A stretch of 64,000 nt of DNA. Source: Pseudoflavonifractor sp. An85 (GTDB lineage: Bacteria; Bacillota; Clostridia; Oscillospirales; Oscillospiraceae). The DNA lies in the NCBI RefSeq assembly GCF_002161235.1, contig NZ_NFHE01000002.1, positions 124,001 to 188,000 on the forward strand. Reading direction: 5' to 3'. The notes below the pieces were generated by a model. It saw only the letters and a list, made by a program, of their open reading frames with translations. It searched no databases and was not told where the DNA came from. Position 1 is the first letter of the stretch. Every line of letters starts with the position of its first letter. Made by a program: the position numbers and the translations under genes. Positions 43,837 to 55,972 of the stretch are shown piece by piece.

Positions 43837-44513
43837 GTTTTTCCCTCCTTGGGAATGCAATAGGTGTTGCCCAGGTTGTCTACGGTGAGGAGAAACACCT
43901 GCTTGTGGGAATGTAGCCCCCGGGCCTGGAGCTGCTGGGCCAGCCACTGGTCCGAGTAGCCCCGTCCCCGGAGGTCCTGGGACAGCAGCCGTCCGTCGCT
44001 GATGACCACCAGAGGCAAGCCCCGATCCTGGGGTGTCTGCCCCACCTGCTGGGCGGTGGCGGGCTGCTGGGCGGCGAAGGGGAGGACGGACAACTGGCCG
44101 TTAGCCTCCAACACGGCAGTATGGATATCCTCTAGATAGGGGTACCCTAAAATGCGCAACTCCTCCATCAGTTCGTCCAAGGTCAGGCGGTTTTCCCGCA
44201 GGGCTTGTTCCACCACCTGGCCTTGCCGCACCACCACGCTGGGCCGACCGCCCAAAAGGGTGCGAAAGCGGATGGACTTGGTGGAGAGTACGGATAGGAT
44301 GGACGCGATGGAGAGCAATACCACAATAGGGATAACTCCGGCCAGTAAAGGGATGCCGTTGTCCTGCATGGGCACGCTGGCCAGGTCGGCGATGATGAGT
44401 GCCAGGGTCAACTCCGAGGGCTCCAACTCTCCCAGTTGTCGCTTGCCCAGCATGCGGATGCCCACCACCAACAACCCATAGAGCACCACCGTGCGAACCA
44501 GTACCACAAACAT
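43833..44513 (-). CDS. DUF421 (YetF-like) membrane protein
   Basis: 226 aa with three membrane helices in the first 85 residues and a cytoplasmic C-terminal domain (ILSTKSIRFRTLLGGRPSVVVRQGQV...LTLDELMEELRILGYPYLEDI). VRTVVLYGLLVVGIRMLGKRQLGELEPSEL is the DUF421 signature. Related YetF proteins in Bacillus appear in spores, but the role is not settled. The start ATG 44513 follows GGAGGTG; longer frames run into the carA leader. Confidence 0.85.
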   Translation of the reverse strand: MFVVLVRTVVLYGLLVVGIRMLGKRQLGELEPSELTLALIIADLASVPMQDNGIPLLAGVIPIVVLLSIASILSVLSTKSIRFRTLLGGRPSVVVRQGQVVEQALRENRLTLDELMEELRILGYPYLEDIHTAVLEANGQLSVLPFAAQQPATAQQVGQTPQDRGLPLVVISDGRLLSQDLRGRGYSDQWLAQQLQARGLHSHKQVFLLTVDNLGNTYCIPKEGKT

Positions 44514-44635
44514 GAAAACACCTCCGGTAAAATGTGGCTTATTGAACATTTTGCCCGTGAACTCCCAGGGATATGCCTGCCCTTTGGCCATAATTCCGAT
44601 TTTCAAAACCATGTAAAAAAGCCTGTGAGAATTTC

Positions 44636-44664
44636 TTGTATTTTGGTGGCTTTTGCGATAAAAT
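44636..44664 (+). promoter_or_regulatory. Promoter of carAB
   Basis: TTGTAT (44636-44641), 17-base spacer and TAAAAT (44659-44664), 28 bases ahead of the carA start. The leader is too short for a PyrR attenuator or other riboswitch. Confidence 0.7.
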
Positions 44665-44692
44665 AGACCGAGTATATGTAAAGGTGGGATAT

Positions 44693-45777
44693 ATGTTGAA
44701 GGCAACTTTGATTCTGGCCAATGGTGCTATGTTCCAAGGCAAGTCCATCGGAGCCACCGCAGATCGGGTGTGTGAGATGGTGTTTAACACCTCCATGACC
44801 GGGTATCAGGAGATTTTGACCGACCCCTCCTACGCCGGACAGGGCGTGGTCATGTCCTATCCCCTCATCGGCAACTATGGAGTGAATCATTGGGATAATG
44901 AGTCCTCCCGCCCCTGGGTGGAGGCATTTGTGGTTCGCCATCTGTCCCCTCGGGGCAGCAACTTCCGCTGTGAGGGCGAGCTGAACGACTTTTTGAAAGA
45001 ACACAATATTACAGGTATCGAAGGGGTCGACACCCGTGCCCTGACTAAGATCCTCCGCAATCAGGGAAGCATGAATGGCATGATTACCTGTGCGGAGCAT
45101 TTTAATGTGGCGGAGATCCTGGAGCGTCTGCGTTCCTACAAGGTGGAGGGCACCGTGGAGCGCGTCACCCGCAAGGAGCAGGAAGTGTTTCCCGCTGTGG
45201 GTGAGCAGAAGTACCGGGTGGCCATGATGGACTACGGCGTGAAGCAGAACATGATCGACTGTCTGTGCCGCCGTGGCTGCGAAGTCACCGTGTTCCCCGC
45301 TTCCACCGCCGCTGAGACGGTGCTGGAGGGCGGCTTTGACGGCGTGATGCTCTCCAACGGCCCTGGCGATCCCGCCGAGAACGTGGAGTGCATTGCCCAG
45401 CTCAAGAAGCTTTATGACAGCGACATTCCCATGTTCGGCGTGTGTTTGGGCCATCAGATGCTGGCTCTGGCCACCGGCGCTTCCACGGGCCGTCTGGACT
45501 ACGGCCACCGTGGCGGCAACCACCCCGTGCGGGATATTGCCGAGGGCCGGGTGTTCATCACCAGCCAGAACCACGGTTACATGGTGCTGGCCGACTCCGT
45601 CCACCCCGAGGTGGCCGAGATCAGCCACATCAACGTCAACGACAACACGGTGGAAGGCCTGCGCTACAAGCGCCCCAACTGCTTTACCACCCAGTTCCAC
45701 CCCGAGGCCAACGCCGGTCCCCGGGATACCGAGTATCTGTTCGACCGCTTCATCGCATCCATGGGAGGTGACAAGTA

Positions 45778-45778
<1 letters not shown>
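44693..45778 (+). CDS. carA: Carbamoyl-phosphate synthase small subunit
   Basis: Glutaminase subunit that feeds ammonia to CarB for carbamoyl phosphate, precursor of pyrimidines and arginine (361 aa). Start ATG 44693 (MLKATLILANG) follows AAAGGTGGG. The C-terminal class I amidotransferase has the nucleophile in FGVCLGHQML and the His-Glu pair in FHPEANAGP. The stop overlaps the carB start (TAATG). Confidence 0.97.
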
Positions 45779-48987
<3,209 letters not shown>

Positions 48988-49004
48988 GGGAGGAAAACAT
49001 CTCA

Positions 49005-50546
49005 ATGGCACATCAAACCGTTATCGTGCTGGACTTCGGAGGTCAGTACAACCAGCTCATCGCCCGCCGGGTGCGTGAGTGCAATGTATACTGCGAAGTC
49101 AAGCCTTACACCACCCCCTTGGCCGAACTCAAGGCCATGAACCCCATCGGCATCATCTTCACCGGTGGCCCCAACTCCGTGTACGAGGAGGGGTCGCCCA
49201 AGGTGGACCCTGAGATCTTCACTTGGGGTGTGCCAGTGCTGGGCATCTGTTACGGTTGCCAGCTCATGGCTCACACCCTGGGCGGTCAGGTTACCCCCGC
49301 CCAGGACGATACCGCCCGGGAGTACGGCAAGACCGAGACCTGGTACAACACCAATAGCCCCATCTTCAAGGGCCTGCCTGAGCAGGGCATTTCCTGGATG
49401 AGCCATGGCGACTACATGGCCCAGGTTCCCCAGGGCTTTGAGTTGGTGGCTCACAGTGCCAACTGCCCCAACGTAGCCATTGCCAACGAGGAGAAGGGCT
49501 TCTATGGCGTGCAGTACCACCCCGAGGTCAACCACACCGAAAACGGCGTGAAGATGATCCGGAACTTCCTCTATGAGGTGTGCCACGCCGCTGGCGACTG
49601 GACCATGGAGGACTACAAGAACACCGCCATTGCCGCCATCCGTGAGAAGGTGGGCGATGGCAAGGTGCTGCTGGCTCTGTCCGGCGGCGTGGATTCCTCT
49701 GTGTGCGCCGCTCTGTTGGCCGAGGCTGTGGGCAGTCAGCTTACCTGCGTGTTTGTGGACCACGGTCTCATGCGTAAGAATGAGGGCGACGAGGTGGAGG
49801 CCGCTTTCTCCAAGTGGGCCATGAACTTCGTCCGTGTGGACGCCGAGTCCCGCTTCCTCATCAAGCTGGCCGGGGTGGAGGAGCCCGAGCACAAGCGTAA
49901 GATCATCGGCGAGGAGTTCATCCGCGTCTTTGAGGAAGAGGCCAAGAAGATTGGCGCTGTGGATTTCCTGGCTCAGGGCACCATTTACCCCGATGTCATC
50001 GAGTCCGGCGCTGGCGACGCTGCTGTCATCAAGAGCCACCACAACGTGGGCGGCCTGCCTGACTATGTGGACTTCAAGGAAATCCTGGAGCCCCTGCGTC
50101 TGCTGTTCAAGGACGAGGTGCGTCAGCTGGGCCGTGAGCTCCAGCTGCCCGAGTACCTGGTCAGCCGTCAGCCTTTCCCCGGTCCCGGCCTGGCCATCCG
50201 TGTGATCGGCGACCTGACCAAGGAGAAGCTGGACACCCTGCGGGAGGCCGATGCCATCTATCGCGAGGAGATCGCCGCTGCGGGCGAGGACAAGAACATC
50301 AACCAGTATTTCGCTGTGTTGACCAACACCCGTTCCGTGGGCGTCATGGGCGATGGCCGCACCTACGACTACACTCTGGCTCTGCGTGCTGTTACCACCA
50401 GCGACTTTATGACCGCTGACTGGGCTCGTATCCCCTACGACCTGCTGGACAAGATCAGCGTGCGTATCGTCAACGAGGTGCCCGGTATCAACCGCATCTG
50501 CTACGATATCACGTCGAAGCCCCCTGCCACCATCGAGTGGGAATGA
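49005..50546 (+). CDS. guaA: GMP synthase (glutamine-hydrolysing), carrying the insertion site at its 3' end
   Basis: Converts XMP to GMP (513 aa). The N-terminal amidotransferase has [15 protein letters not shown] with the nucleophile Cys and [14 protein letters not shown]; the ATP-pyrophosphatase motif is [17 protein letters not shown], and the dimerisation domain ends in the usual TIEWE. The last nine coding bases CGAGTGGGA are the left att core of the mobile element, which starts at the stop codon. The stop is now TGA, whereas the pre-insertion gene ended with GAG TAA, still readable at 59396-59401. GMP synthase function is untouched by the insertion. Confidence 0.98.
   Translation: MAHQTVIVLDFGGQYNQLIARRVRECNVYCEVKPYTTPLAELKAMNPIGIIFTGGPNSVYEEGSPKVDPEIFTWGVPVLGICYGCQLMAHTLGGQVTPAQDDTAREYGKTETWYNTNSPIFKGLPEQGISWMSHGDYMAQVPQGFELVAHSANCPNVAIANEEKGFYGVQYHPEVNHTENGVKMIRNFLYEVCHAAGDWTMEDYKNTAIAAIREKVGDGKVLLALSGGVDSSVCAALLAEAVGSQLTCVFVDHGLMRKNEGDEVEAAFSKWAMNFVRVDAESRFLIKLAGVEEPEHKRKIIGEEFIRVFEEEAKKIGAVDFLAQGTIYPDVIESGAGDAAVIKSHHNVGGLPDYVDFKEILEPLRLLFKDEVRQLGRELQLPEYLVSRQPFPGPGLAIRVIGDLTKEKLDTLREADAIYREEIAAAGEDKNINQYFAVLTNTRSVGVMGDGRTYDYTLALRAVTTSDFMTADWARIPYDLLDKISVRIVNEVPGINRICYDITSKPPATIEWE
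50534..50542 (+). repeat. Left att core (attL)
   Basis: CGAGTGGGA at the end of guaA, matched by CGAGTGGGA at 59389-59397. The 3' end of guaA is a well-known landing site for tyrosine-integrase elements. Confidence 0.85.
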
Positions 50547-50604
50547 CGCTCGAAACGGCGAAAACCCGCATGAATACAGGCTTTTTTGCCCGTCCATACT
50601 GCTC

Positions 50605-50623
50605 TTGATACTGGATTGATACT
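50605..50623 (+). repeat. Arm-type repeats, left end
   Basis: Two copies of TTGATACT (50605-50612 and 50616-50623) 60 bases inside the left end. Related copies GTGATACT and TTGATACT occur at 59268-59275 and 59279-59286 near the right end. Probable binding sites of the integrase arm domain. Confidence 0.55.
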
Positions 50624-50672
50624 ATTTGTGTCCGCCCGGTATTCTCAAGAGAAAAATCCCAAAAGGACAAGC

Positions 50673-50716
50673 AAAACCGCCCTGCTGAACGACAAATTCA
50701 GCAGGGCGGTTTTTTT
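50673..50716. terminator. Terminator after the XRE regulator
   Basis: AAAACCGCCCTGCTGAA / TTCAGCAGGGCGGTTTT hairpin; the arms extend outward with GACAAGC/GCTTGTC. T-rich on both strands. Confidence 0.85.
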
Positions 50717-50723
50717 GCTTGTC

Positions 50724-51281
50724 TTATTTATTTTTCCGCCAAGGGATATAATATTCGCTTTCCAGGCCATCGTCGCAGGTATGGGGCCAGTTGAGTTTCC
50801 ATTCAAAATACTCTTCCCTGGTGATCTCCCCGGCGTGTAACTCCTGCTGACGAAAAAGCCATTCCCGCATGAACTCGTCCACAAGGCCATACTGGAAGTA
50901 CATACCCACGGGAGGGTGTGCGGGCCAGTCATCGCTATCATTGTACCGTACAGCGGTATCATCAGCGGCCCCTGCTCTGCCCGGATTGCGGACAAGTTGG
51001 AACAGGCGGATAGCGCCAGGGCTGTCCTCGTCCAGCCAGAAGAATGTCCGCATGAAGTCCTCGGCAGAGCCGGGGGCGATGGTGTAGAAGTTCTGGCGGT
51101 CTACCCGCAGCGCCTCGGCCATCTTGTCCAGCAGTTCCCGTTTCGGAACACGGTAATTCGTCTCATACTGGGCGATCCGGTTGTCCGCTCCCTTTTCCTC
51201 AAAGCCGATAGCAAGCCCCAATTCCTTTTGTGTCATGCCTCGAAAGGTGCGGATTTTCTTTATCTTGTCTCCGACTGTCAT
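50724..51281 (-). CDS. XRE-family transcriptional regulator of the element
   Basis: 185 aa. N-terminal helix-turn-helix (VGDKIKKIRTFRGMTQKELGLAIGF..NRIAQYETNYRVPKRELLDKMAEAL, residues about 3-65), then an acidic C-terminal domain of unknown fold. It is divergent from the excisionase/integrase genes, and the shared region contains a palindrome overlapping the promoter, so it probably represses excision and transfer genes and may respond to a signal through its C-terminus. Confidence 0.85.
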   Translation of the reverse strand: MTVGDKIKKIRTFRGMTQKELGLAIGFEEKGADNRIAQYETNYRVPKRELLDKMAEALRVDRQNFYTIAPGSAEDFMRTFFWLDEDSPGAIRLFQLVRNPGRAGAADDTAVRYNDSDDWPAHPPVGMYFQYGLVDEFMREWLFRQQELHAGEITREEYFEWKLNWPHTCDDGLESEYYIPWRKNK

Positions 51282-51365
51282 AATATCCCACCGCCTTTGC
51301 CAATAGTATAGCGCAAAAAAGCGAAAGATGCAAGATAATCTTTAACAAAAATGCGAAATAAATTC

Positions 51366-51395
51366 TTGACATTAACACTTATGTTAATGTATAAT
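51366..51395 (+). promoter_or_regulatory. Promoter and operator of the excisionase-integrase genes
   Basis: TTGACA (51366-51371), 18-base spacer and TATAAT (51390-51395). The palindrome ACATTAACA-CTTA-TGTTAATGT (51369-51390) fills the spacer, and a third half site ACATTAACA follows at 51406-51414. A bound repressor would cover the promoter. Confidence 0.8.
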
Positions 51396-51407
51396 GAAGA
51401 TGGTGAC

Positions 51408-51425
51408 ATTAACATATTTGCGAAA
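51408..51425 (+). repeat. 18-base direct repeat, left copy
   Basis: ATTAACATATTTGCGAAA occurs here and again at 59321-59338, 59 bases inside the right end of the element. Possibly a shared binding site for excisionase or repressor. Confidence 0.7.
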
Positions 51426-51447
51426 CTAAAATAAGGAGGTGCTGACC

Positions 51448-51636
51448 ATGGAAAAGGAGCTGTTTGTGAGAGCAGAGGAGGTCGCCAGGGAGCTGGGCAT
51501 TTCCAAGCCCTACGCCTACAAGCTGGTGCGGGAGATGAACGAGGAGCTGAAGAAAAAAGGCTTTCTCACCATTCCCGGACGGGTAAGCAGGCGCTACTTC
51601 GAGGAAAAATTCTATGGGCTGCGGGACAGACAATAA
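51448..51636 (+). CDS. Excisionase-like helix-turn-helix protein
   Basis: 62-aa DNA-binding protein with VRAEEVARELGISKPYAYKLVREMN, a winged-helix recognition helix like excisionases and small regulators of gut integrative elements. It lies directly ahead of the integrase, 13 bases apart. ATG 51448 is seven bases after AAGGAGGT; the GTG at 51439 lies inside that site. Excisionase activity is inferred from position. Confidence 0.78.
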   Translation: MEKELFVRAEEVARELGISKPYAYKLVREMNEELKKKGFLTIPGRVSRRYFEEKFYGLRDRQ

Positions 51637-51649
51637 GGAGGGAACCACA

Positions 51650-52726
51650 ATGCCGGCATACAAAGACAAGGCAAAGGGCACATGGTATGCGTCCTTTTAC
51701 TACGAGGACTGGACGGGCAAGAAAGTAAAGAAAATGAAACGGGGCTTTCCCACCAAGCGGGAGGCTCTGGAGTGGGAGCGGACATTCCTGCAACAACAGA
51801 CCGCCGACCTGGAAATGACCTTTGAAAACTTCGTGGCTGTCTATGTGGCGGACATGAAAGGCCGTATCAAGGAAAACACCTGGGGGACGAAAGAGCATAT
51901 CCTCTACAAGAAGTTGGTGCCGTACTTCGGCAAGCGGAAGATGTGCGACATTCACTCCAAGGAGGTCATCGCCTGGCAGAATGAAATGCTGGGTTACCGG
52001 GACAAGAACGGCAAGCCCTACTCTCCGGTGTACTTAAAAACGCTGCACAATCAGTTGAGCGCCGTGTTCAACCATGCGGTACGGCACTACAATCTAAAGG
52101 TCAATCCCGCTGCCCAGGCGGGCAATATGGGAAAGCCAAAGGGACGGGAAATGCTGTTCTGGACAAAGGCGGAGTATCTGAAATTCGCCGAGGCCATGAT
52201 GGACAAGCCCCTTTCCTATTACGCCTTTGAAATGCTCTACTGGTGCGGCGTCCGGGAGGGGGAGCTGCTGGCCCTCACTCCTGGCGACTTCGACTTTGAG
52301 AAACAGACCGTCACCATCTCCAAGTCCTACCAGCGGATTAAGGGCAAGGATGTGATTACCGACCCCAAGACCCCTAAGAGCAACCGGGTCATTCAAATGC
52401 CCGCTTTCCTCTGTGAAGAAATGCGAGACTATATCAAGAGCCTGTATGGGGTGAAGCCCACCGACCGCATTTTCACGGTGACAAAATCCTACCTCCACCG
52501 GGAGATGGACAGGGGTGCGAAAGAGGCCGGGGTAAAGCGGATCAGAATACACGACCTGAGGCACTCCCACATTTCGCTGCTCATTGACATGGGCTTTACG
52601 GCCCTGGCAATCGCTGACCGGGTGGGACATGAAAGCATTGATATTACCTACCGCTACGCCCACCTGTTCCCCACCCGGCAGGCGGAGATGGCGGACAAAC
52701 TGGACATGGAGCGAAAGGGGGCCTAA
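51650..52726 (+). CDS. int: Tyrosine recombinase / integrase
   Basis: 358-aa site-specific recombinase. An arm-binding N-terminus (GTWYASFYYEDWTGKKVKKMKRGFPTKREA) and SAM-like core-binding domain are followed by the catalytic domain with Arg (YWCGVREGELLAL), HDLRHSHISLL and the nucleophile Tyr (SIDITYRYAHL). Joins the element to CGAGTGGGA at the guaA end. GGAGGG precedes ATG 51650. Confidence 0.95.
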   Translation: MPAYKDKAKGTWYASFYYEDWTGKKVKKMKRGFPTKREALEWERTFLQQQTADLEMTFENFVAVYVADMKGRIKENTWGTKEHILYKKLVPYFGKRKMCDIHSKEVIAWQNEMLGYRDKNGKPYSPVYLKTLHNQLSAVFNHAVRHYNLKVNPAAQAGNMGKPKGREMLFWTKAEYLKFAEAMMDKPLSYYAFEMLYWCGVREGELLALTPGDFDFEKQTVTISKSYQRIKGKDVITDPKTPKSNRVIQMPAFLCEEMRDYIKSLYGVKPTDRIFTVTKSYLHREMDRGAKEAGVKRIRIHDLRHSHISLLIDMGFTALAIADRVGHESIDITYRYAHLFPTRQAEMADKLDMERKGA

Positions 52727-52729
52727 ATC

Positions 52730-53050
52730 ATGTCAGTGAAAAATCTTGACCGACACAACCGCTGGAGAAACAAAACTGTGGCTTTCCGGGTGTCCCCGGA
52801 TGAGGACAGGGAAATTGAAACCGCTGTGCGGCTCTCCGGCCTTACCAAACAGGACTACATCACCCGACGGCTGCTGTGCCGGGATGTGGTGGTACAGGGC
52901 AACCCCAGGGTGTATAAGGCCCTGCGGAACGAGCTGGCCGCCGTTCTGGAAGAACTGGAGCGTATCGAGGCCGGGAATGGCGTGGATGGGGAGTTGCTGG
53001 ACACCATCCGGCTGATCGCCGCCATCATGGACGGCATGAGGGAGGATTGA
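52730..53050 (+). CDS. MobC-like mobilization accessory protein
   Basis: 106 aa. Opening RNKTVAFRVSPDEDREIETAVRLSGLTKQDYITRRLLCRDV is the ribbon-helix-helix pattern of MobC/relaxosome proteins, then a helical tail. It would bind oriT and help the relaxase. Four bases after the integrase stop. Confidence 0.75.
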   Translation: MSVKNLDRHNRWRNKTVAFRVSPDEDREIETAVRLSGLTKQDYITRRLLCRDVVVQGNPRVYKALRNELAAVLEELERIEAGNGVDGELLDTIRLIAAIMDGMRED

Positions 53051-53053
53051 TAG

Positions 53054-54208
53054 ATGGATAGATTGCAAGAGAAAACGACTGCCCCATATCCGCCTGTTGG
53101 CGCAGACGGGGGACAGTCGCTCTCACAAAAACCTAACCAAAGTATAGCAGAGGGCGTGACAGAACACAAGCCCCCGGAAAGAGATTTGGAGGAAATCCTG
53201 CGGCAGATAAGCCGGGTCAATGACCCGGCCTATCTGCCTACCGTGTCTATGAATGACCTCTACGAACAGGTGTACCCCGGCAGACCTCCTGTGGTAGACG
53301 GTCTGCTCTATGCGGGGACATATCTCTTTGTGGGCGCTCCCAAGGTGGGCAAGTCCTTTCTCATGGCCCAGCTTGCCTATCATGTGAGTATGGGCCTTTC
53401 CCTGTGGGGGTATGAGGTGCGCCAGGGGACAGTCCTCTATCTGGCCCTGGAGGACAACCACCGTCGCTTACAGGAGCGGTTGTACCGGATGTTTGGAGTA
53501 GAGAGTACCGGAAACCTGTTCTTTGCCATCGGAGCTAAGCAGCTCGGCGGTGGCCTGGAGGAGCAGCTAAAGGGCTTTGTCCGGGAACACACGGACACCC
53601 GGCTTATTATCATCGACACCCTGCAAAAAATCCGGGAGGCCGGGGCAGAGAAGTACAGCTATGCCAACGACTATGAGGTAATCACCAAACTGAAACGGTT
53701 TGCCGATATAAGCGGGGTTTGCCTCCTGGTTGTACATCACACCCGCAAGCAGCAGGCCGATGATAAGTTTGATATGATCTCCGGCACCAACGGCTTATTG
53801 GGTGCGGCAGACGGGGCCTTTCTGCTCCAAAAGGAGCGGCGGGCAGACAACGCCGCCACCCTGGACATTTCTGGGCGGGATCAGCAAGACCAGCGCCTCT
53901 ACCTCAAGCGGGACGAGGAACGGCTTGTGTGGGAGCTGGAGCGGCGGGAAACGGAGCTGCGGCAGGAGCCGCCTGACCCGGTGTTGGAGGCTGTTGCCGC
54001 CCTGGTAACGGCGGAACGGCCAGAGTGGAGAGGGACGGCCACGGAACTTGTCGCCGCCCTGGGGCTGGATATGAAACCCAATGCCCTGGCTATGCGGCTG
54101 AATGTCCGGGCGTGGCGGCTGTCCTATGAGTACCACATCCACTATGAAAGCGCCCGAACCCATGCCGGGCGGAGTATCAAGCTCACGTTGGAGGAACCCC
54201 AGGCGTGA
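53054..54208 (+). CDS. RepA-like hexameric helicase (AAA/RecA fold)
   Basis: 384 aa. Walker A is FVGAPKVGKSFLMAQLAYH near residue 92, Walker B LIIIDTLQKI near 180, then HHTRKQQADDKFDMISGTNGLLGAADGAFLL, the typical AAA_25/RepA helicase order. It resembles DNA helicases of mobilizable elements that replicate as circles after excision. The C-terminal part (GTATELVAALGLDMKPNALAMRLN) is a winged-helix-like domain that may bind the iterons directly downstream. Confidence 0.83.
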   Translation: MDRLQEKTTAPYPPVGADGGQSLSQKPNQSIAEGVTEHKPPERDLEEILRQISRVNDPAYLPTVSMNDLYEQVYPGRPPVVDGLLYAGTYLFVGAPKVGKSFLMAQLAYHVSMGLSLWGYEVRQGTVLYLALEDNHRRLQERLYRMFGVESTGNLFFAIGAKQLGGGLEEQLKGFVREHTDTRLIIIDTLQKIREAGAEKYSYANDYEVITKLKRFADISGVCLLVVHHTRKQQADDKFDMISGTNGLLGAADGAFLLQKERRADNAATLDISGRDQQDQRLYLKRDEERLVWELERRETELRQEPPDPVLEAVAALVTAERPEWRGTATELVAALGLDMKPNALAMRLNVRAWRLSYEYHIHYESARTHAGRSIKLTLEEPQA

Positions 54209-54289
54209 CGACCGTGACAGCTGTGACAGCTTTTCGGAGTGCGGAGGCGGTGTGTAAAACATCGTCACGGTCGTCACGGCTGTCACGGG
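54204..54289 (+). repeat. Inverted 9-base iterons (possible replication origin)
   Basis: Left: three tandem 9-mers GTGACGACC GTGACAGCT GTGACAGC. Right: GTCACGGTC GTCACGGCT GTCACGGGG (54264-54290) in inverse orientation; CGTGACGACCGTGAC and GTCACGGTCGTCACG are exact complements. Lies at the end of the helicase gene, where a replication origin is expected. Confidence 0.7.
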
Positions 54290-54300
54290 GAGCGGGGGCG

Positions 54301-54620
54301 AAAGTCAAGGGGGGCATACCTGCGGGTGGAGATTGCCGCAAGTCAATACAACCCGTACCCCTTGACTTTCGGCCCACGGAAAACACTTGCCGGGCGGTGG
54401 AAAGGCCCCTGGCCTTTCCACCCTGCCCAACGGCGAGTGACAAAGTTTAGGCGGGGTGCAGGGTGCCCTTTTCAAAGGGCGGCCCTGCTGGGGGAGGCAA
54501 CCGCAGTTGCCGGGGGCAAAGCCCCCACACCACCCCGTAGGGCGCAAATGCGCTTTTGATGGCCGTCAGGCTGTCAAAAGTGCTTTTGCGTTACTTTCGC
54601 AGAAAGTAACAAAGGCTCGC
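54301..54620 (+). other. Non-coding, structured oriT-like region
   Basis: No protein is encoded. Several inverted repeats: AAAGTCAAGGGG (54301-54312) with CCCCTTGACTTT (54358-54369), GGTGGAAAGGCC with GGCCTTTCCACC (about 54397-54423), CCCTTTTCAAAGGG, GGGGGCAAAGCCCCC and TTACTTTC..GAAAGTAA (about 54592-54609). Placed right before the relaxase gene, as oriT usually is. The nick site cannot be named from sequence. Confidence 0.6.
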
Positions 54621-54654
54621 CGCTTGCGCGGCGGAAAAGGGAGGAGGGATTGAT

Positions 54655-55842
54655 TTGAAAAGGACAATCAGCGCCATGGTGGGCCAAGGATCGGTGAACC
54701 ATAACAGTAGAAAATTCCACGCCAAGAACACTGACCCGGAACGCTCCCACTTGAATATAACCTACTGCCAGGAGAATATCAAGGCGGTGTACCATGAACT
54801 CTTTGACGAGGCTCTGGAACGGTACAACGCTAAACAAACCAGGGCCGACAGAAGGATAGAGGATTACTATGAGAAGATCCGCTCCGGCAAGCAGGAAAAG
54901 CCGTTCCATGAAATCATCCTGCAAGTGGGCAATCGAGATGATATGAGCGCCGACAGCGAGGAGGGACAGCTTGCGGCAGCGGTTTTGGACGAGTACATGA
55001 AGGGCTTTCAAGAGCGCAACCCCCAACTCCGGGTGTTCTCTGCCCACCTCCACATGGACGAGGCTACGCCCCATCTGCACATTGACTTTGTACCATTCAC
55101 CACCGGGAGCAAGCGAGGGCTGGACACGAGGGTATCTTTGAAACAGGCGTTAGCGGCCCAGGGTTTCCAGGGCGGCACCAGAGGGGACACAGAGTGGAGC
55201 CAGTGGGTGCGCTCGGAAAAGGAGCAGCTTTCCCTGGTCATGGAGCGCCACGGGATTGAGTGGGAGGACAAAGGCACCCACGACAAGCACTTGTCTGTGC
55301 TGGACTACAAGAAAGAGCAGCGGGCAAAGGAGATCGCCGTTCTGGAGACGGTCAAGGCGGAGAAAGAAAACCAGGTGGAGAGCCAGGAACGGCGGCTCAA
55401 AGAACTTGCCCCGGCGGTGAAAAATATGGAGCGGTTGGCAGCGGATTTCTCCGCCAATCCGGAGGAGATTTTGCCGGAGCCGGGAACGCTGGAAACAGGC
55501 CGGGCCTACCGAGAGAAAAAGGCAAAGCCCCTGCTGGCCCAAATCGTCAAGGTGCTGCGCTCCCTGTATCTGGCCTATGTGGAGCTGCGGGGGAAATTTG
55601 AGCGTCTGCAAGGGGACTATGGCCGGGTGAGGGAGAGCAACATCCGCCTGTCTGATCGATTGCAGGAGGTCAAGTTGGAAAACAAGGCCATGCGGCAAGT
55701 CTCCGCTGACTATGAGCGGGTCAAAAGGGCCTTTGGCCCAGAACAAGTGGACAGAATATTAGAGGCAGCTTACCAGCAGGAACATGCCGAAAAGGAACGG
55801 AAACGGGCCGCAAAGTCAAAAATTCGGATAGACGCACGATAA
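54655..55842 (+). CDS. MobV/Mob_Pre family relaxase
   Basis: 395-aa relaxase. The MobV signature is FSAHLHMDEATPHLHIDFVP at about residue 130 (metal-binding His triad), preceded by the N-terminal MVGQGSVNHNSRKFHA region and followed by a long coiled coil from about residue 215. It nicks and leads one strand at oriT during transfer. Start TTG 54655 (MKRTISAMVG) follows GGAGGAGGG. Confidence 0.88.
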   Translation: MKRTISAMVGQGSVNHNSRKFHAKNTDPERSHLNITYCQENIKAVYHELFDEALERYNAKQTRADRRIEDYYEKIRSGKQEKPFHEIILQVGNRDDMSADSEEGQLAAAVLDEYMKGFQERNPQLRVFSAHLHMDEATPHLHIDFVPFTTGSKRGLDTRVSLKQALAAQGFQGGTRGDTEWSQWVRSEKEQLSLVMERHGIEWEDKGTHDKHLSVLDYKKEQRAKEIAVLETVKAEKENQVESQERRLKELAPAVKNMERLAADFSANPEEILPEPGTLETGRAYREKKAKPLLAQIVKVLRSLYLAYVELRGKFERLQGDYGRVRESNIRLSDRLQEVKLENKAMRQVSADYERVKRAFGPEQVDRILEAAYQQEHAEKERKRAAKSKIRIDAR

Positions 55843-55852
55843 TCACCAAAAC

Positions 55853-55882
55853 CGGAGGGTATTCCAGTGAATACCCTCCGAT
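55853..55882 (+). terminator. Terminator after the relaxase gene
   Basis: CGGAGGGTATTC and GAATACCCTCCG pair around CAGT, then ATTTTATTT. Confidence 0.85.
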
Positions 55883-55911
55883 TTTATTTGTGGAATCGGT
55901 AAAATGATTTC

Positions 55912-55940
55912 TTGTTTTTTAGAGCGTACTATGATATACT
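55912..55940 (+). promoter_or_regulatory. Promoter of tet(W)
   Basis: TTGTTT (55912-55917), 17-base spacer and TATACT (55935-55940), about 275 bases ahead of the tet(W) start, leaving a long regulatory leader. Confidence 0.75.
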
Positions 55941-55972
55941 GCTATTATCCTGATTTGAGGAGTCTATCAAAT

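Noticed and set aside
54239-54559. Small plus-strand frames between the helicase and relaxase genes
   Set aside because: They run through the inverted repeats of the oriT region, lack ribosome binding sites and show no protein-like composition.
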